This document shows, piece by piece, positions 1 to 14,000 of a stretch of DNA of 64,000 bases (its first letter is position 1; every line of letters begins with the position of its first letter). This stretch comes from Ciona intestinalis (taxonomy: Eukaryota > Chordata > Ascidiacea > Phlebobranchia > Cionidae), in the NCBI RefSeq assembly GCF_000224145.3, contig NC_020173.2, positions 4,537,001 to 4,601,000 of the forward strand, read 5' to 3'. The position numbers and the translations under genes are program-made. The notes beneath the pieces were generated by a model. That model was not told where the DNA came from, did not search any database, and was given only the letters and a program-made list of their open reading frames with translations.

Positions 1-408
1 AAACTACAACAATGCAATAGACCGACGGGTTTGTGTTGGTGCCTCGTAGAAAGAAAGAACAAAACGTATTGAAATAAATTAGAAAGAACGATAAATACTT
101 CTAGGTCGGTAAAACAATATTTGTGATAACTTGTTGCATTGGTATCGTAGCATGGTGTGGGAGTGTGAGTACAAACAGTGAGAACGGAATTTGTGACTCA
201 TGTCTGATATGGAACTTACGCGTTTTAAGCGATGGAAAACGATTGCAACTGCTTGTACATCTCTAATGTCTCGCAGTGCTAGACGTTTTCAGCCATTGTG
301 TATTCGGGACGGGTCCTCTGCTCCTACGGTACGCTCTCTTGGCTTGTGGCCACTTAACGATCAAGAATTGGTTTTCGCTGCTCCACAGCGATGGCTAGCG
401 GTTGCTTT
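1..408. other. 3' flank / 3' UTR side of the PDZRN gene
   Basis: This stretch lies downstream of the stop of the minus-strand PDZRN gene. The short open frame at 200-418 on the plus strand is antisense to the flank and resembles no family I know. I see no clear AATAAA on the minus strand here, so the 3' end of the transcript cannot be placed. It is probably 3' UTR. Confidence 0.4.
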
Positions 409-2055
409 TCAAATGTAGGTAACACTGAGCAGAGGATTCAAAGCAGCCGTTCCCGTAGTTTTATCCCCGTGCGCTAGGATTTCTTGCACAGTTACAAAGC
501 TGTCGAGTAGCATACGCTTATGTTTACGACGTTCCATTTTCTTGTGACTTAACTCGACAATGTCCGTGTCCGCTGGTACGTTTTCAGTGAGAACTTCCAG
601 CCGACAACGTTGCATGAAATCCCGACGACGCTTCTTCTCTCGCGCATGCCGCAGGTGTCGCTTACGTTCCTCTCGTGACCAATGCCGACCGAGCTTAAGC
701 TCTGTCATCGCATCGTCGTCGGTGGTCACCCCGCATCTTTCAACGAGCAATTTTTGTTCCCTATCACGAAGAACTTTTTCTCTCACAGGTCGTTTTGTGA
801 TGTACCTGGTCCCGTCCCGGCTCACACGTACTTTCCACTCCATACGAACATCACCGTTTGAACTACCTTCACCCACTGTGTTCGTTGCACCTTTAATGTT
901 ATCCATGCTCGGTGCTGAACCCTCGGTATACGACTGAGACCTCGTCGCCATGTTGGGTCGATTACATAACACAGATGGGTTCATATTGTCCGACGAGCGG
1001 CGGAATTTGTGGTTCTTAGATCTTGAAGGGAAATCGTTGCTTCCTGCGCTTTTACTGAAACTGTTCGGATCCCGGTGACGCTTACTGGTCAAGTGATTGG
1101 AAGCTGGCAAGTCAGTGCAAGTGCTCTCACCGGCCGAGTTCCGAGATTGCGATGCAACAACTGTTTCGCTTTCAGATCTGTCCTTACTGCTACTGGCGTC
1201 GCCAACACTTCTGGAATCTGACCGGTTCCTTGACCTGGACATCGAGTTTTGTTCAATTGTTTCAGGTGTCTGGGTATGCCGCCGATTCTTAGCAACTGCG
1301 GCTGCTGCTTTCCACAACTCTTTCGTCGATGCTGTAAGCGAAGCTGACGTGTGGAAGTTCGGGCCTTGAGGTGGGTGAAGTAACCTAGGTAACGGGGTGG
1401 GTGGGAGCTTCGGTGGGGTAGCAGAAGTGAATATGGAACTAAATTCAACCCCCGCGTCCTCAAAACCTTCAGACTCGCTGTCCTCGGCGTGGGTGAGGTA
1501 ACAGGCCGGCCCTTCACCGTCGCTATTAGCGTCGCTGCTGATATAAGATATAGTAGGTCCGGTGTGCGGTTTGGTAATGCTCTTTTTAGGGGACAGTGGA
1601 GGCGATAGAGAGTCAATGCTTATTCGGGGAGCGCTCGCAGTGCTTGTGCTACGGAAACTTTCCCCTGTGCTGTAAGCTGATGACGTGTTGTCAGTTGCGC
1701 TGTTTGAGTTTCGTTCAGCCGCAATAGCAACGATCACGTCTTCCATGTTTGCAGTGCTGGAAATACCAGCAGGGTGGAAATTTCGGGAGTCCTTGTTTTC
1801 AATCTGACGAATTTTGTCCTCGTAGTCCTGACGGGCGATTTTCACCCATGGACTGACGTCATCGTCTACGTCATCGGGTGTACAGTTTGGACTTTTTGGT
1901 GCATCTTCTAACTCTAGGTGCTGTATAGCATCGCTCAGCCGTTGGAATTGGTTAGATTTTTCTTCTGTTATCGATCTTTCCATGGAACCCTTTGCGGAGT
2001 CGGTCGAGTGGCAATCAACTGGTTTATCGAAGGGTCGTTTCGGGTAGTGGTAATC
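409..2055 (-). CDS. PDZRN3: PDZRN last exon: long linker and conserved C-terminal block
   Basis: This exon holds 548 codons plus TGA. It opens DYHYPKRPFDKPVD after an AG acceptor; the first Met at 1983 is internal. The SSAYSTGESFRST motif (about exon residue 125) matches vertebrate SSAYNTGESCRST. The C-terminal block has MEWKVRVSRDGTRYITKRP, TTDDDAMTELKLGRHWSREE, a basic KKRRRDF stretch and VELSHKKMERRKHKR, all hallmarks of PDZRN3/4. It ends LLSVTYI, a class I PDZ ligand (T-x-hydrophobic) like the vertebrate VTTV end. The linker between is Ser-rich and disordered-looking. Confidence 0.95.
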   Translation of the reverse strand, partial: DYHYPKRPFDKPVDCHSTDSAKGSMERSITEEKSNQFQRLSDAIQHLELEDAPKSPNCTPDDVDDDVSPWVKIARQDYEDKIRQIENKDSRNFHPAGISSTANMEDVIVAIAAERNSNSATDNTSSAYSTGESFRSTSTASAPRISIDSLSPPLSPKKSITKPHTGPTISYISSDANSDGEGPACYLTHAEDSESEGFEDAGVEFSSIFTSATPPKLPPTPLPRLLHPPQGPNFHTSASLTASTKELWKAAAAVAKNRRHTQTPETIEQNSMSRSRNRSDSRSVGDASSSKDRSESETVVASQSRNSAGESTCTDLPASNHLTSKRHRDPNSFSKSAGSNDFPSRSKNHKFRRSSDNMNPSVLCNRPNMATRSQSYTEGSAPSMDNIKGATNTVGEGSSNGDVRMEWKVRVSRDGTRYITKRPVREKVLRDREQKLLVERCGVTTDDDAMTELKLGRHWSREERKRHLRHAREKKRRRDFMQRCRLEVLTENVPADTDIVELSHKKMERRKHKRMLLDSFVTVQEILAHGDKTTGTAALNPLLSVTYI

Positions 2056-5000
2056 CTGAAAAGAAACGAAAACCTTTAGATTTGAATCTAAGCGAAACAG
2101 CTACTTTGTAGAAACGTGCTTTGTGTGCTTAATATATTCGTACCTTGGATGCTACAAAGGTAAACTCCTTGGCAACTGAGTGGGGAGCGGAACTTCCTCT
2201 ACTTGAGTCGGTTCCGAACCGTCTCGAATCTTGAGTATTGGTACTGGTCGCATTATCGGTGACGCTCTGTAAAATAAGCATAAGAAATTCAGTACTGGAT
2301 CTCACACACCGGCGAGAGAGAAGTGGGAATTACGCGTAGTTATCTTGAAAGCAAATATATGGGTCGAGAAGCGCCGTGCTAATTATCACTAGAATGGGAG
2401 AGAACTTGATCTTAAAGTCGCCTAAGCGCCACTCAATTGCACGGTTTCCCAGCAACGTAGACGACAACTATCTGGGAAAGTAGCTTGGCTATATAACATG
2501 TCTTTGCCGATGAGATATAGCAACCGGTCGGAGAAATACCAGCCTTCTTTCCTGGCAGGTGAATAAACTATCTGAGCGTGGATTACGTCAAAGGGGTGTC
2601 ACGGGGTCCTCGCATTACATGTTTCAACGACTTTTCCCTTTAGCGAGTGGCGCTCGAAACATTAAAGCCGGATATACTTGTGTATATACTCTATCTAAAT
2701 TCAAACCGCTATAGTCGTTCATCTATTATGCAATGCTGATTCTGTTGTTTAAACTGCGACCTCGCGGATATACACCGAGCCATTATTGGATTAGAAATTG
2801 CCGCTGTCTTTAATATGTCATTATAGACGGCCGAGGTATTCGCGTGACGCTAGCGAGAATAAATTACTGGTTGAAATTTCCTTATTATTTAATTCCGTTG
2901 CTAGCAATATTTTGCGGAACGAAATTCCACCGATCGATGGCAGATAAACACTTCGAAATAGCTCGCAGAAAAGCCGGGCTCGTTCGGTGTGTTTAAAATT
3001 TCGTTAAGTAGAATATAATACACAAAACACACCTGTACACTGCTGCCATCGGTGGTACGACCGATGCCGCTATCTTTTTCATTAGGACTGGAATCCACCG
3101 AGCTATGAGAGGTCCCGCTGTCAGTTGTTCTGGCAGTAGTGGCAAGCTGAAAAACAAACATCAAAAGGTCAGGGAATCATTAAAGTTAAGATAACCCTTC
3201 GTAATTTTTTTAGGATAAACATTTAGTACAACTTGTTGTTGTGATGATTTCGCAAAAACCGAACGCCGGAAAAGCACGAGCGTCAATATAGGCCTTGACC
3301 CGTATTAACGAATTTATAGCAAACATGAGACCACACAGTGATATGTGGACATTACTATGAGATAATGTCTTGGGAAAAAATAAGCTTCCCGGACACGATT
3401 TGCTCATGGGAGAGTTAATTAGAAAAGGGGCTGAGATTAACCTCGTTGGCAACGAGATTACAGCACGAGACGTTCTATTATTTTGCCCCGCGATGCCGGA
3501 TTATTATATTTAGCCATCAACCCGCCACCAATACCATGTAATGCGGGGCGGCATGCGTCTTATCAAGCCGACTCGCAGCAGAGCAAGGTCGCCGGTCAAC
3601 CTAGCAGTCAGCCGCGTGCTGTGTGTATGCGGCAGTCTAATCCAACTCGACGCCTACATTGTTTATTGACGGTGCTAGCCATCGTGCAGCTTTGATGCCG
3701 GTTAAAATGCCTTAAAGTTTTGCCCACACCATTAGCTTAGTTAGGCTCAGCGACGGCTTAGCGCAAGTACGAAGCGGTAGGCGGCGAAAAACGGCTGCAA
3801 ATAAATTTGCTTCGTCCCAACTTTGGTAAACAGAGGGCTGTTTGGCGTTTTAAAAGTCGTGAATCTTACGACACCAAGTGTGTGGATTTTAATCCTGTCA
3901 TGGGAGAAAACAGGATATTGGGCGATCGGGACGTCATGATAATTAGGTTGGCGAATAATAGCCGACTTTATACGTCCTCGTGCCCACACATACGTCACAT
4001 ATAAAGCGACTTGTGGTGATAGGTTTAGTTTCACTGTCAGATCATCTCCACAAATGAAGGGATTAGTTAAATTAAATACACCTTTGTAGATACTTACTTT
4101 TTGCGAGACGATTGCCGCGTATTCGATCCCTCCGTCCCTCGTTCTTTGTTCCAGAAAACGCGGACGAGATTCGTCGGATGTCGCGCTCATGACGTCATCA
4201 TAATTCGTGACGTCACGAAGTACGTCATCGCCCTCGAAATCTTCGTTCCACTGCTCGTCGTCCTGAAGATACAAAACACACACAAGATTAATTTGGTTTG
4301 TCGTTAGCTATAGTTGCGACAACAAAACTAAAGGACATATTGACAGCAGCATGGATTAAACCCAAACGAACTTGGCCGGAGACCGATAAACCTATAGATT
4401 CGGTGTCGTACATAAGTTAGTAAACAAACGAAAGGTTGTCATGTCATGGTACCGTGCCTCTGTTTCATTTAAACAAATTTAATATGGTTTTTTATACAAG
4501 CATATACATTTCCACTATATTTCATTTACACCAAACTGTTATGCAAGTGTTTTATTCTGTTTTAATCGATTATTGTTGGCAGAAACACGTGACTACGTTG
4601 TGCGCTGGACGATGAATTCATTAGAATGCATTAAATATTCAGTTATGAGGTAAAAGTGACAGCCGTTATTGCAATCATTTCTTAAAAAGTGTGCCCGCGT
4701 ATGATTAAATAANNNNNNNNNNNNNNNNNNNNNNNNNNNNNNNNNNNNNNNNNNNNNNNNNNNNNNNNNNNNNNNNNNNNNNNNNNNNNNNNNNNNNNNN
4801 NNNNNNNNNNNNNNNNNNNNNNNNNNNNNNNNNNNNNCTCGTGCCCACACCTACGTCACATATAAAGCGACTTGTGGTGATAGGTTTAGTTTCACTGTCA
4901 GATCAGCTCCACAAATGAAGGGATTAGTTAAATTAAATACACCTTTGTAGATACTTACCTTTTGCGAGACGATTGCCGCGTATTCAATCCCTCCGTCCCT

Positions 5001-8000
5001 CGTTCTTTGTTCCAGAAAACGCGGACGAGATTCGTCGGATGTCGCGCTCATGACGTCATCATAATTCGTGACGTCACGAAGTACGTCATCGCCCTCGAAA
5101 TCTTCGTTCCACTGCTCGTCGTCCTGAAGATACAAAACACACACAAGATTAATTTGGCTGGTCGTTAGCTATAGTTGCGACAACAAAACTAAAGGACATA
5201 TTGATAGCAGCATGGATTAAACCCAAACGAACTTGGCCGGAGACCGATAAACCTATAGATTCGGTGTCGTACATAAGTTAGTAAACAAACGAAAGGTTGT
5301 CATGTCATGGTACCGTGCCTCTGTTTCATTTAAACAAATTTAATATGGTTTTAATACAAGCATATACATTTTCACTATATTGCATTTATACACCAAACTG
5401 TTATGCAAGTGTTTTATTCTGTTTTAATCGATTATTGTTGACAGAAACACTTGACTACGTTGAGCGCTGGACGATGAATTCATTAGAATGCATTAAATAT
5501 TCAGTTATGGGGTAAAAGTGACAGCCGTTATTGCAATCATTTCTTAAAAAGTGTGCCCGCGTATGATTGAATACCCATTAAAATTTCGGTATATAGCCTG
5601 TGTATAGATATGATATTTTCGTTTGTAGGCTATTAAGGAGGATTGTACGCATTAACATTGATGTACGAGTGAAAGCCGCTATTGATCAGGTCTAGGCTCA
5701 AAACCATCATTCAAGGCAAGGCTGACATCTACACTGGCCGACCACCCTGAGAATCATCTTTTGATTGTAGCCCTACTGGCGACGTCGGCTGCTCAGAACT
5801 TACTAGCGGTGTTGACTCTCGCGTCAACCACGCATTATTGGCGAGGGATGAATGCGCAACAGCGCTGTTTATTGATACGTTGACGCACGACCCGGCAAGC
5901 TTGATCAAATACGCGGTAGCTGGCTAATATAACGCACCGTTTGTTCGCTGTTGTGAAATCAAGCCGTGCGCAAACCGAATTGTTTTTAGTTTAGGTTCAT
6001 CACTGGCACGTCACTGTGTAACTTTGATATCCGTTGTACCTGGTCGTGTTTATGTTTGCCTATATGGGCTTCACAGTCATTTCCTCAGTTTACACTAGCC
6101 TGGTCTACCAAATGTGTGGAGAATTGATTTGTTACCACATCTGTGATGCGTGAGCGACTGCGGGAAAGCCACGAATTCCCGTTAACCTTGGAGAATTGAT
6201 TTATAAGCAAGTGCGGTTACGACTGAAAGCGTGCTGTTTCAAATCGAAAAAAATCGATAAACGGAATTAGTGAGCACTTTACAGCGTAGGCCCCTATACT
6301 CTTATGCGGCGGTGCCGTAGTACAAGCTATACCGAGTGTAGATTCTGAATGTTCAATTCAGGTCAGTCCACTTAGTTTGGCAAACGGTGATCACTGAAAC
6401 GGACAGGTGGCTCTCAACGTAAACAAGGTCGCACGGGGAAGTCGGACGAATCATGTTCTATTTCGGGTTAAGTCGACTTAGCTACTCCGCATCAAAATAA
6501 ACAGCTTTGCGAGGGGCAGCGAGTCAATCACCGATGTGGCGTTTGCCCGGGAGCCGTCACTGCGCTGTAAGGGTGCAAGCTAGCTTCTAAAACATGAGAG
6601 GAATGCGAAGCACCCGCTCGTTGAAATCGTGAAAGGATTAAATAAATCACTTACGTATGGGTGTTGCCGACGTATCATGAATGTGATGCTGGGAATGTCT
6701 TTGTGAAGGAGGGTGGACGCTTCGGCCATGGAAGTTACGGGCGTACCGTTGATCTAAAAATATCGACACCTGTTAGCCAATGCATTTCTTTACGTTGCCT
6801 AAGCGGACATAACCGCAAAGTAATTAACATGAACTGGTTTTCGTGGAACCGGACCGCACCGGAATACACCGGTTCGTGATCGAGCGGTGATGAGACATGT
6901 TGTATATTGTGTCCGACCTACTTTGTATCGGTTGCGGTCGGGAATAAACCTATGTTTGCAATCATACGCGACAGCATTCTGCGGATGTGGCAAGCGAAAT
7001 AGTTTGTCAACGTGCGCTGTTTGCAGCAGAATACACGGGGCCTAATATTAGCTGTAAATTCCGAACGGGATTTCGTGGTACACCATACCCTTGACGTCAT
7101 ACCACGCGCGCAATAAACACATTATCTCAACGTACAGACAACAGGCATTCACAGTACACCATCCATTGCAGAATAAGGAAATAGTTTTCGCAGCGTCGAC
7201 ACAACCCGCCGAGGTCAATCGACGATTACTGTCGTATTGGTTTAGCATTTTATAACTCGCTGTTGTCGAAACTGAGTTTTAGCTCCCGGATCAACCGGAC
7301 CTGCTCATTTGGCTTACGCTGGTTAATCAACATAGGACGAATACCAACGTACTTGAAGCCGGACGGCTCGCGGCGCTTGCAGTCGCATTAAGTCAGTGCA
7401 TACCGACAAGATTACCGCATTATCCCTGCATACCGACCCCAAAGCGAAAGGGACAAAGGAATTAAATCGTGTTAACGCTTTCTTAGTGTTGCTTAGGCAC
7501 AATGGCCGCACTTTGGTCGCTGTTGTTTCGTAACGCAGCGGTTACGTTATCTGTATTTATATCCGAGATACGTGACACCATATGCTGGTCGTTTTCGCCA
7601 TACGGACAGAATAATGCGATTTGTTTGTTGCACAATGCTGATATATGCGATTCGAGTGACAGTTCTAAGTCGAATTGCGGCGAAACACAGTTCAATCATA
7701 GTTGCACAAAACAACAGCAGCGATTTTCTAGCTTTGTTACGTCATAAGCCTCGATGTCACTCGTCACAATCGATCATCAATCAAGCGTCAAACGTAAGCA
7801 GTTGACCGAAGGGCGGGCAGTGACACGCATCAGCGTTTTAAAATACCGTACACTGAACGTACAACTTGCGAGACCCGTCATTTCCCCAACACTGTTTACC
7901 GTTGCTGTCAAATCAAGGTGAAGTGCACACAAACTTCGTGATTGAAAACGTTATTACCAATCACCTACAATGGAACCATTAAGGAGTTGCCAGTCCCATG

Positions 8001-11000
8001 CGCGGCGAGCCTAACTTGGTCGTTTCATTACAGGCTGGTACGTTGTAGGACGGTTGCTTCAGGACAGCAGTAAACAGAGAAGGTTTCTGTTCCGCGAAAC
8101 CGCGTCAGTCGCAAGGTATTACAATCTCCTACACTGGAGAATGTATCTCGATGCAGTCACGACTGCGCGTATTTGACGCCCTTTTACAAAACTAACAATA
8201 TTGACTCATGGTATGAAATGCTGGTATTTATGGACGAAAACAACATGGCCGTTCAGTTAAATGATTCTTGTTGCTTACCTTAACGATTTGGTCGCCGGTT
8301 TGGATGTTTTGGGATTTTTCAGCGATGGAGAATGGTGCGACCTGTACAACACAACAATTGGAGGTTAAATGGTTTATAAATAGGTGGTAGACACTATTAT
8401 AGCAATACCGCAACGGCTTTAAACGAGAGATTAATTGGGAGAAAGCACACCTGCGATAAAGGGCTGATAAAATGCGTTAAATGCCGGAAAATTATTCTTA
8501 AACGTTTGTACATGCCTAATGTATATAAAGGCGGTCAATTGCTGATAATCGTAAGTGATAATCGGACACGGCAGAAGGTATTACCAGAGCATTGGCCCGT
8601 GATGAAAAGTGGCCTTTTCAATATTTTCGTGTTTTGACGTGGGTTTCCTACTTAAAAAGAGCTTATCCGATTCGACATGACGATTTATACGATGTGTCCA
8701 CGTATAAGAAAAGGCAAAGCGCAACTCTCCCACAAAACATGCTAAGAATTGGGGGTTGCTGGATTACAAGCTATAGCGCCTGTAAACCGGCACCATACAA
8801 GTAAAATTAATGGCACAAGCACGGCTGGTATCTGTGTGTCAGCGCAAGTGTCACCCGACACCATGTTAGTCCTTAACGGCCTGTTAGTGTCGGATTTAAA
8901 TAACCATCCGGCGTAAGACGCTAAATGTGTTGTGTGGGGCCCACGTCGACTGAAAGGAACTCAACGAATTCGGTTCTCACGTTAAATTGCTCGACTATGC
9001 GGTGCGCGCGTCGCCACTTCGGATTGTTTGTGTTTTGCAGAACGCTGAGACGACAAAGGAATTCAACGCGACGCGACCCGAGCAAAACAACCGGCACCTA
9101 AATGCGACGTATTTAAGTAACTTAAACGATGCGAGAAGCAACAAAACCTCGGGTGAAATCTAAGGGATTACGTCACCGCGTTCCGACGGTGCTGTATCAA
9201 ATCTAGGGGAGTGAGAGAGAAGGGACCAAGGCGGTTTGAACCCGTAGTTTTCTGTGCGGGGTCGTGTTTTGGCGTGGAGGCTGATTTTTCAGGGCACTTC
9301 GCTTTTGTTTTGGGGCCACAAGCCACAACCACTTAACCGGGACACTGGTCACCTAATGCAGCGGTTGGCTCCGGAATAAACGGAAAAGGAAACTCATGAT
9401 CGTGGACGAAGATTGATTGAGTTAAGTAGCGAACCGAAACAACCAACTTTACAGGCCCCGCTTACGCATTTTACCTTTAACAGCAGCTGTTGCCTTTCTC
9501 AGTGAATTGTTATTTATAACAACTTTTGTGGTGTCGTCGTACATTAAAAGAGTCAATATTAAATTGCTGCGTAAATGAGTGTAAGCAATACTATAATTTG
9601 CATCATCAGGTAGTGTAGGAAGCTTAAACTACCTAATGACGTCAAAATCATCGCAGTGACATTTCCTAAAACCGGTCTCACTGCCGATATGTTACACGCG
9701 AATAAACCAAAAAGGCAAACAAGTCTAGGTATCCTTATAATCGCCGGATCAAAGAGACTCGCTTACATGCTGCGTGCTTATATACGCAGTAAACATTGCT
9801 ACTATATGCCAAACAAAGCGCTCCACCTGGCAAATACGCTCACCGAAAGTTTGCGTAATGATAAAGGTACAATGACCGATATTAGCGGAGTATCAAACGA
9901 ATTCGCATAACTACTTGATTAGGTTTCGCAAACCGGTGAAACCGTTTGATCCAACACTCATACAGTTTCGCAAAGCCGTCCTACAATGTACCAACCAAGC
10001 ATGAAGAACATCGGGTCATTGAGGACAAAGCTGTTGTCGAAAAATTAGCAAGATAAGCGGGTATTAATCTCACTGCGTCGTACACTAGACCATGGCGTCA
10101 AGAAATCCGCAACCCACTGTATCTGGTACCGTATATATCGTAGGGTGGGCAAGCGCCGAATGACGTAAAGAAGTTCGTTGAGTGAGACTGAGCATTCGTA
10201 AGGCCAAGTGCGATCCTTCGGCTCAGTTCACTCAAACAATGGACCATGCTGTTCCGTCTCGCCGCAATGCGCTTTGCACACACAGTCATAGGGCGCAAAT
10301 ATTCAATGCTTCCTTGTGGAGGGATTACAGATCATGAATCGACAAAGCTCGGAGCTAGGATCGGTTTAATACATGGATGATAGGTTATATCGGACAGGCT
10401 TAAACAGAGGCCAACGCAAAGTACAAAAATTCGACGCGTTGTTCCCCAGCACGGGGCTGGAACGTCGCGATAACATATAGATATGCCGTAGCAGGTCTCA
10501 GCGCGACACAGCGCTATCGCATTCCGCTTTTACGCTATTTCTGTCTCATCATCAGCGGTATCGCGCTACGAAGTGGCAGCAGTTACTTCACTTATCGTGT
10601 CCGACATCTGGAGATAGCCCTATGTCTGCCAAGTGCAAGTAGCAGATCTAAGGTTCATTAACACATCTCAAGCTCTAATAACATAATGAACCGATACGAA
10701 CTGTCGATTGAGCGTCACGATTTTTACACGTCGGAGGTAATATCCTGGTTGCGGTGGCCGTTTACACCAGGTACCAGTCTCACTTCACTCATCCCCCGTT
10801 CATTCTAGCACTGTTTGATCTCTGTTATTTTTCACGCTAGATAAAATATGAATTGGCGACGACAGAACGTGGTTATTATTGCGAAAACTATTTGGTTTCC
10901 GTAAAACTTGCACCATCACTTCTCCGGATTAAACTTTATAAGTGTGGTAAATGAAGAGCTCTTTACAGCTGACAACCAGCTTCTAATTTTGAACCTTCAA

Positions 11001-14000
11001 AGAGACTGCGCAGGCGTGATTTTGAGCGGGACCAAAACACCGGTTATTAAATATTGAGACTTGGATTTAGAGTGTCCGATAGCGTGGCGAGCTGTACTGT
11101 ATTGGCCACAGGTGTGTTGGGTAGCCTAGGATTATTGGACGCCGATTAAGCTCGTTACGGAGGTAGGGCAGCAGGTGGTCGGGTCGCTATCCAGTTTAAC
11201 GCTTTTGTGGGTCATACAAAACGAAGAGCGGTAAACTGTTGTAAGATTAATTCGTCACAGAATTTGTTTGTCTGTGGTATCTGTGACGTCATAAGCGTGG
11301 CGTGACGTCCTTGAGAACAGCCCGCAAAGCCAGTTTTGTCGAAAAAAAATGTTTAAAGTATGTTCGACATATACGGAAACGGAGGCTAAGGTGTACGGTT
11401 ACATTGTTGTGACGTCACTTTCGCCGGCAATCGCGACGCCCTGTATCAGATGTGTGGAGAGATAGGGACCAGTGCCTATAGCTATTCTACGATGTTGGCA
11501 TTTTTGGCGGTTTGTTGCAAACTCGTGCCCGAACTAAGTCGGTAAATATGGTCCCTTTCTCAAAGTGTGGAACCTGAACATCGTATACGCTCTCGCAGCT
11601 GGCAGGCACCTAGTTGATAAATACAGATTGCGAAAAACACAATGTACCTCGCTGACAGTCACACGGATTCGATCGGTGTATGGATCTCGCTGGTCTTGTA
11701 GCATAATACCGAGTTTTTCTTGGTTGGACGAACGTTTTAGTTCAACCTCCTGAAAAAAGAACAAATTTGTTAAACCTCATTCATCTTGATTTATTATTTG
11801 TCGTGTGTTTCACAGTAATCCACTTTGCTATGTGATTTATAATGCTAAGAGTCAATAAGTTCCTATTTTGACGGCAGGCTTTGTTAAAACGTTTCCCTGA
11901 CGCGTTGTTTACATAGAAAATCAAAACATTACGCCGCACCTGCGCTTTCGTTCGGTTAACTTAGCAAAATACCGCTTTTCTGCGATAAGTCGCTCCGCTA
12001 AGCATGTACGGATCAGAAAGGAGACGCACTGAGGTTTAATGATCATAAACAAGACCTCGGTATAATGACAGTGTATAGCTATACTGCGTGGGGGTTATCA
12101 GGCCCAAGGTGGACTGAGACACGCTCGCCCATATCCGGCGATTCGTGGAATAACAAAAAATGATAAACGGGAAGGCAGACTAGGTGGTCCGGATTACTAG
12201 GGCTTCAAGTGGTGCAGCATTTCACGGGGTTTGATCGCCACAATAACACACTAGTCGCGCAGAGACGAAGCAGATAATTTGAAATCACAACAAACTGTAC
12301 AGCACCACTTGCGCTGATGGCCCACCCGTTAGGTTCCTACATGTCAAACACGACTTGATAAGAGCAGTCGGACAGAAAGAAGCGATCAGGATTACGTCAT
12401 CACACTTCACTTATTCTCAGCCTTGCAAATTGAAATCTGTTTACAGATTTTGAGCTGTCTCGCCGAATTTATTATCACGCTGCAACCGCGAAACAAACCC
12501 GCTTCAGAACCATCAAGGTTACCCACATCAGGACGTGATTATTTCGCCGCCGAGTTGCTTTTTTACGCGTGGTTACACCAGAGCAAGTCGGAACGAAGTT
12601 CCCTATTCACCCAGTCAGTGTTTCCGGGACCATTCTTTCCAGCTTCCTTTTCGGAAACTTGACTTTTACCCTCGCCGCTTTGATATAACTTTGTTTACGC
12701 TGGTTGTCAGGTTTTAGTGGGGTAGACCGCGTGCCGTGGAAATAGCAGCCTTGATTTATGGGCCCCGGTACTCTTAAGCGAATGGTGTAAGGCCAAAAGC
12801 TGCTTTGCCTCAAACGCAGCGAGAATGTTTTCTGTCAGCGGCACCAAGGTGTGGGCGACGGTACTCGTAGTCGCTAAGCGATGAAGTTCCCAACGCCATT
12901 AAGGCACCAGCGAATAAGCTCAAACCTTCGCGGTTCATAACTTGCGCGTCGACGGCTATTCTTCTCGATGCTCTATCACAACATCCCTCAAGAATCGATG
13001 CCGATGGGAGGGAGTTGGGGTGAAAGCCACCGACGAATGACAGGTATGCTGAACTACCAGGGGTTGAATACCTGTACCCCATGAGAGTTACCAGCTCTAG
13101 CCTTTGAAGAGCAACGCTCCAAAGAACCGTGTTTTGTCCCGTACTTTGATATTCGCCGAGTGTATTTTTACTTGACAGACTGTCTACTATTGCACCATTT
13201 CGACCGTGTTACCGCAGCCAAAGGACGGAAAGTGATTCTATTTTAGCAGCGCAATAACAATCAGTGCTGGCCCGCCTACTCATTTCCATGTTGTAATCTA
13301 AGCGACCTCTGCCCAATTACCCAAGCAGCACAAAGGTAAAAGACCTTGTCTCCGACACCGAGGTGGTTTGATTGCGTATGAGAAACAACAGCTCGGGTTT
13401 CGATCTGATCAGTCACGCTGTAAAGGTATACCCGATGTATACGTTGCCATAGGTTTGCGGGAAGCGCGAGCGGGACGCCTTGTAATGTATCTTCAAAGGA
13501 GAAATGTTTCCAAGTGAAAAATAAAATGGGATTGAGTAATTGAATACACTTTTTAGCCGAGTCAAGTGGGTCAGGAAAGCTAAATCCTGTTACATACAGC
13601 CAGCTAGATCCGATTAACTCCTGCAGTAATTTGGGCGCTTTTCAGTTCCCGGTTTCCTGCAATAGTTTTGCTATTTCGGTGCGAACTGGTTTAGCAGAAT
13701 CCAATTAGTTAACTAACACGAATCTAGTACACTACGCGCCTGGTTCGTATTCCAACGTAATGAGGGCCGACATTCAGAAACACAACGCTGAGTATATGTG
13801 AAAAATGACATACGGTTGAGATCATAACGCGATTGGACCTATGCCCTATGATTTCCAAATGGGCTAAAGGGATAACGTTGATCGAATATAACATGACATT
13901 ATAAATGATATCAACTCACCTCGTACTCAAAACCAAAGACCTCGTCCTCGTCTTCAAGCATAAAAGATCTCCCGAGAGTATCTGCAGTATGCCCGGTCAC

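Larger units (their letters stand above)
3977..5573. repeat. Direct duplication of about 736 bp on either side of an N gap
   Basis: 3977-4712 and 4838-5573 are co-linear copies with an 861-base offset. About 15-17 differences are visible, mostly substitutions plus short indels. The interval 4713-4837 is a run of N. Each copy carries one PDZRN exon. Confidence 0.9.

Noticed and set aside
560-937. Arg- and Ser-rich frame on the plus strand
   Set aside because: It is antisense to the conserved PDZRN C-terminal block, so it is a shadow frame.
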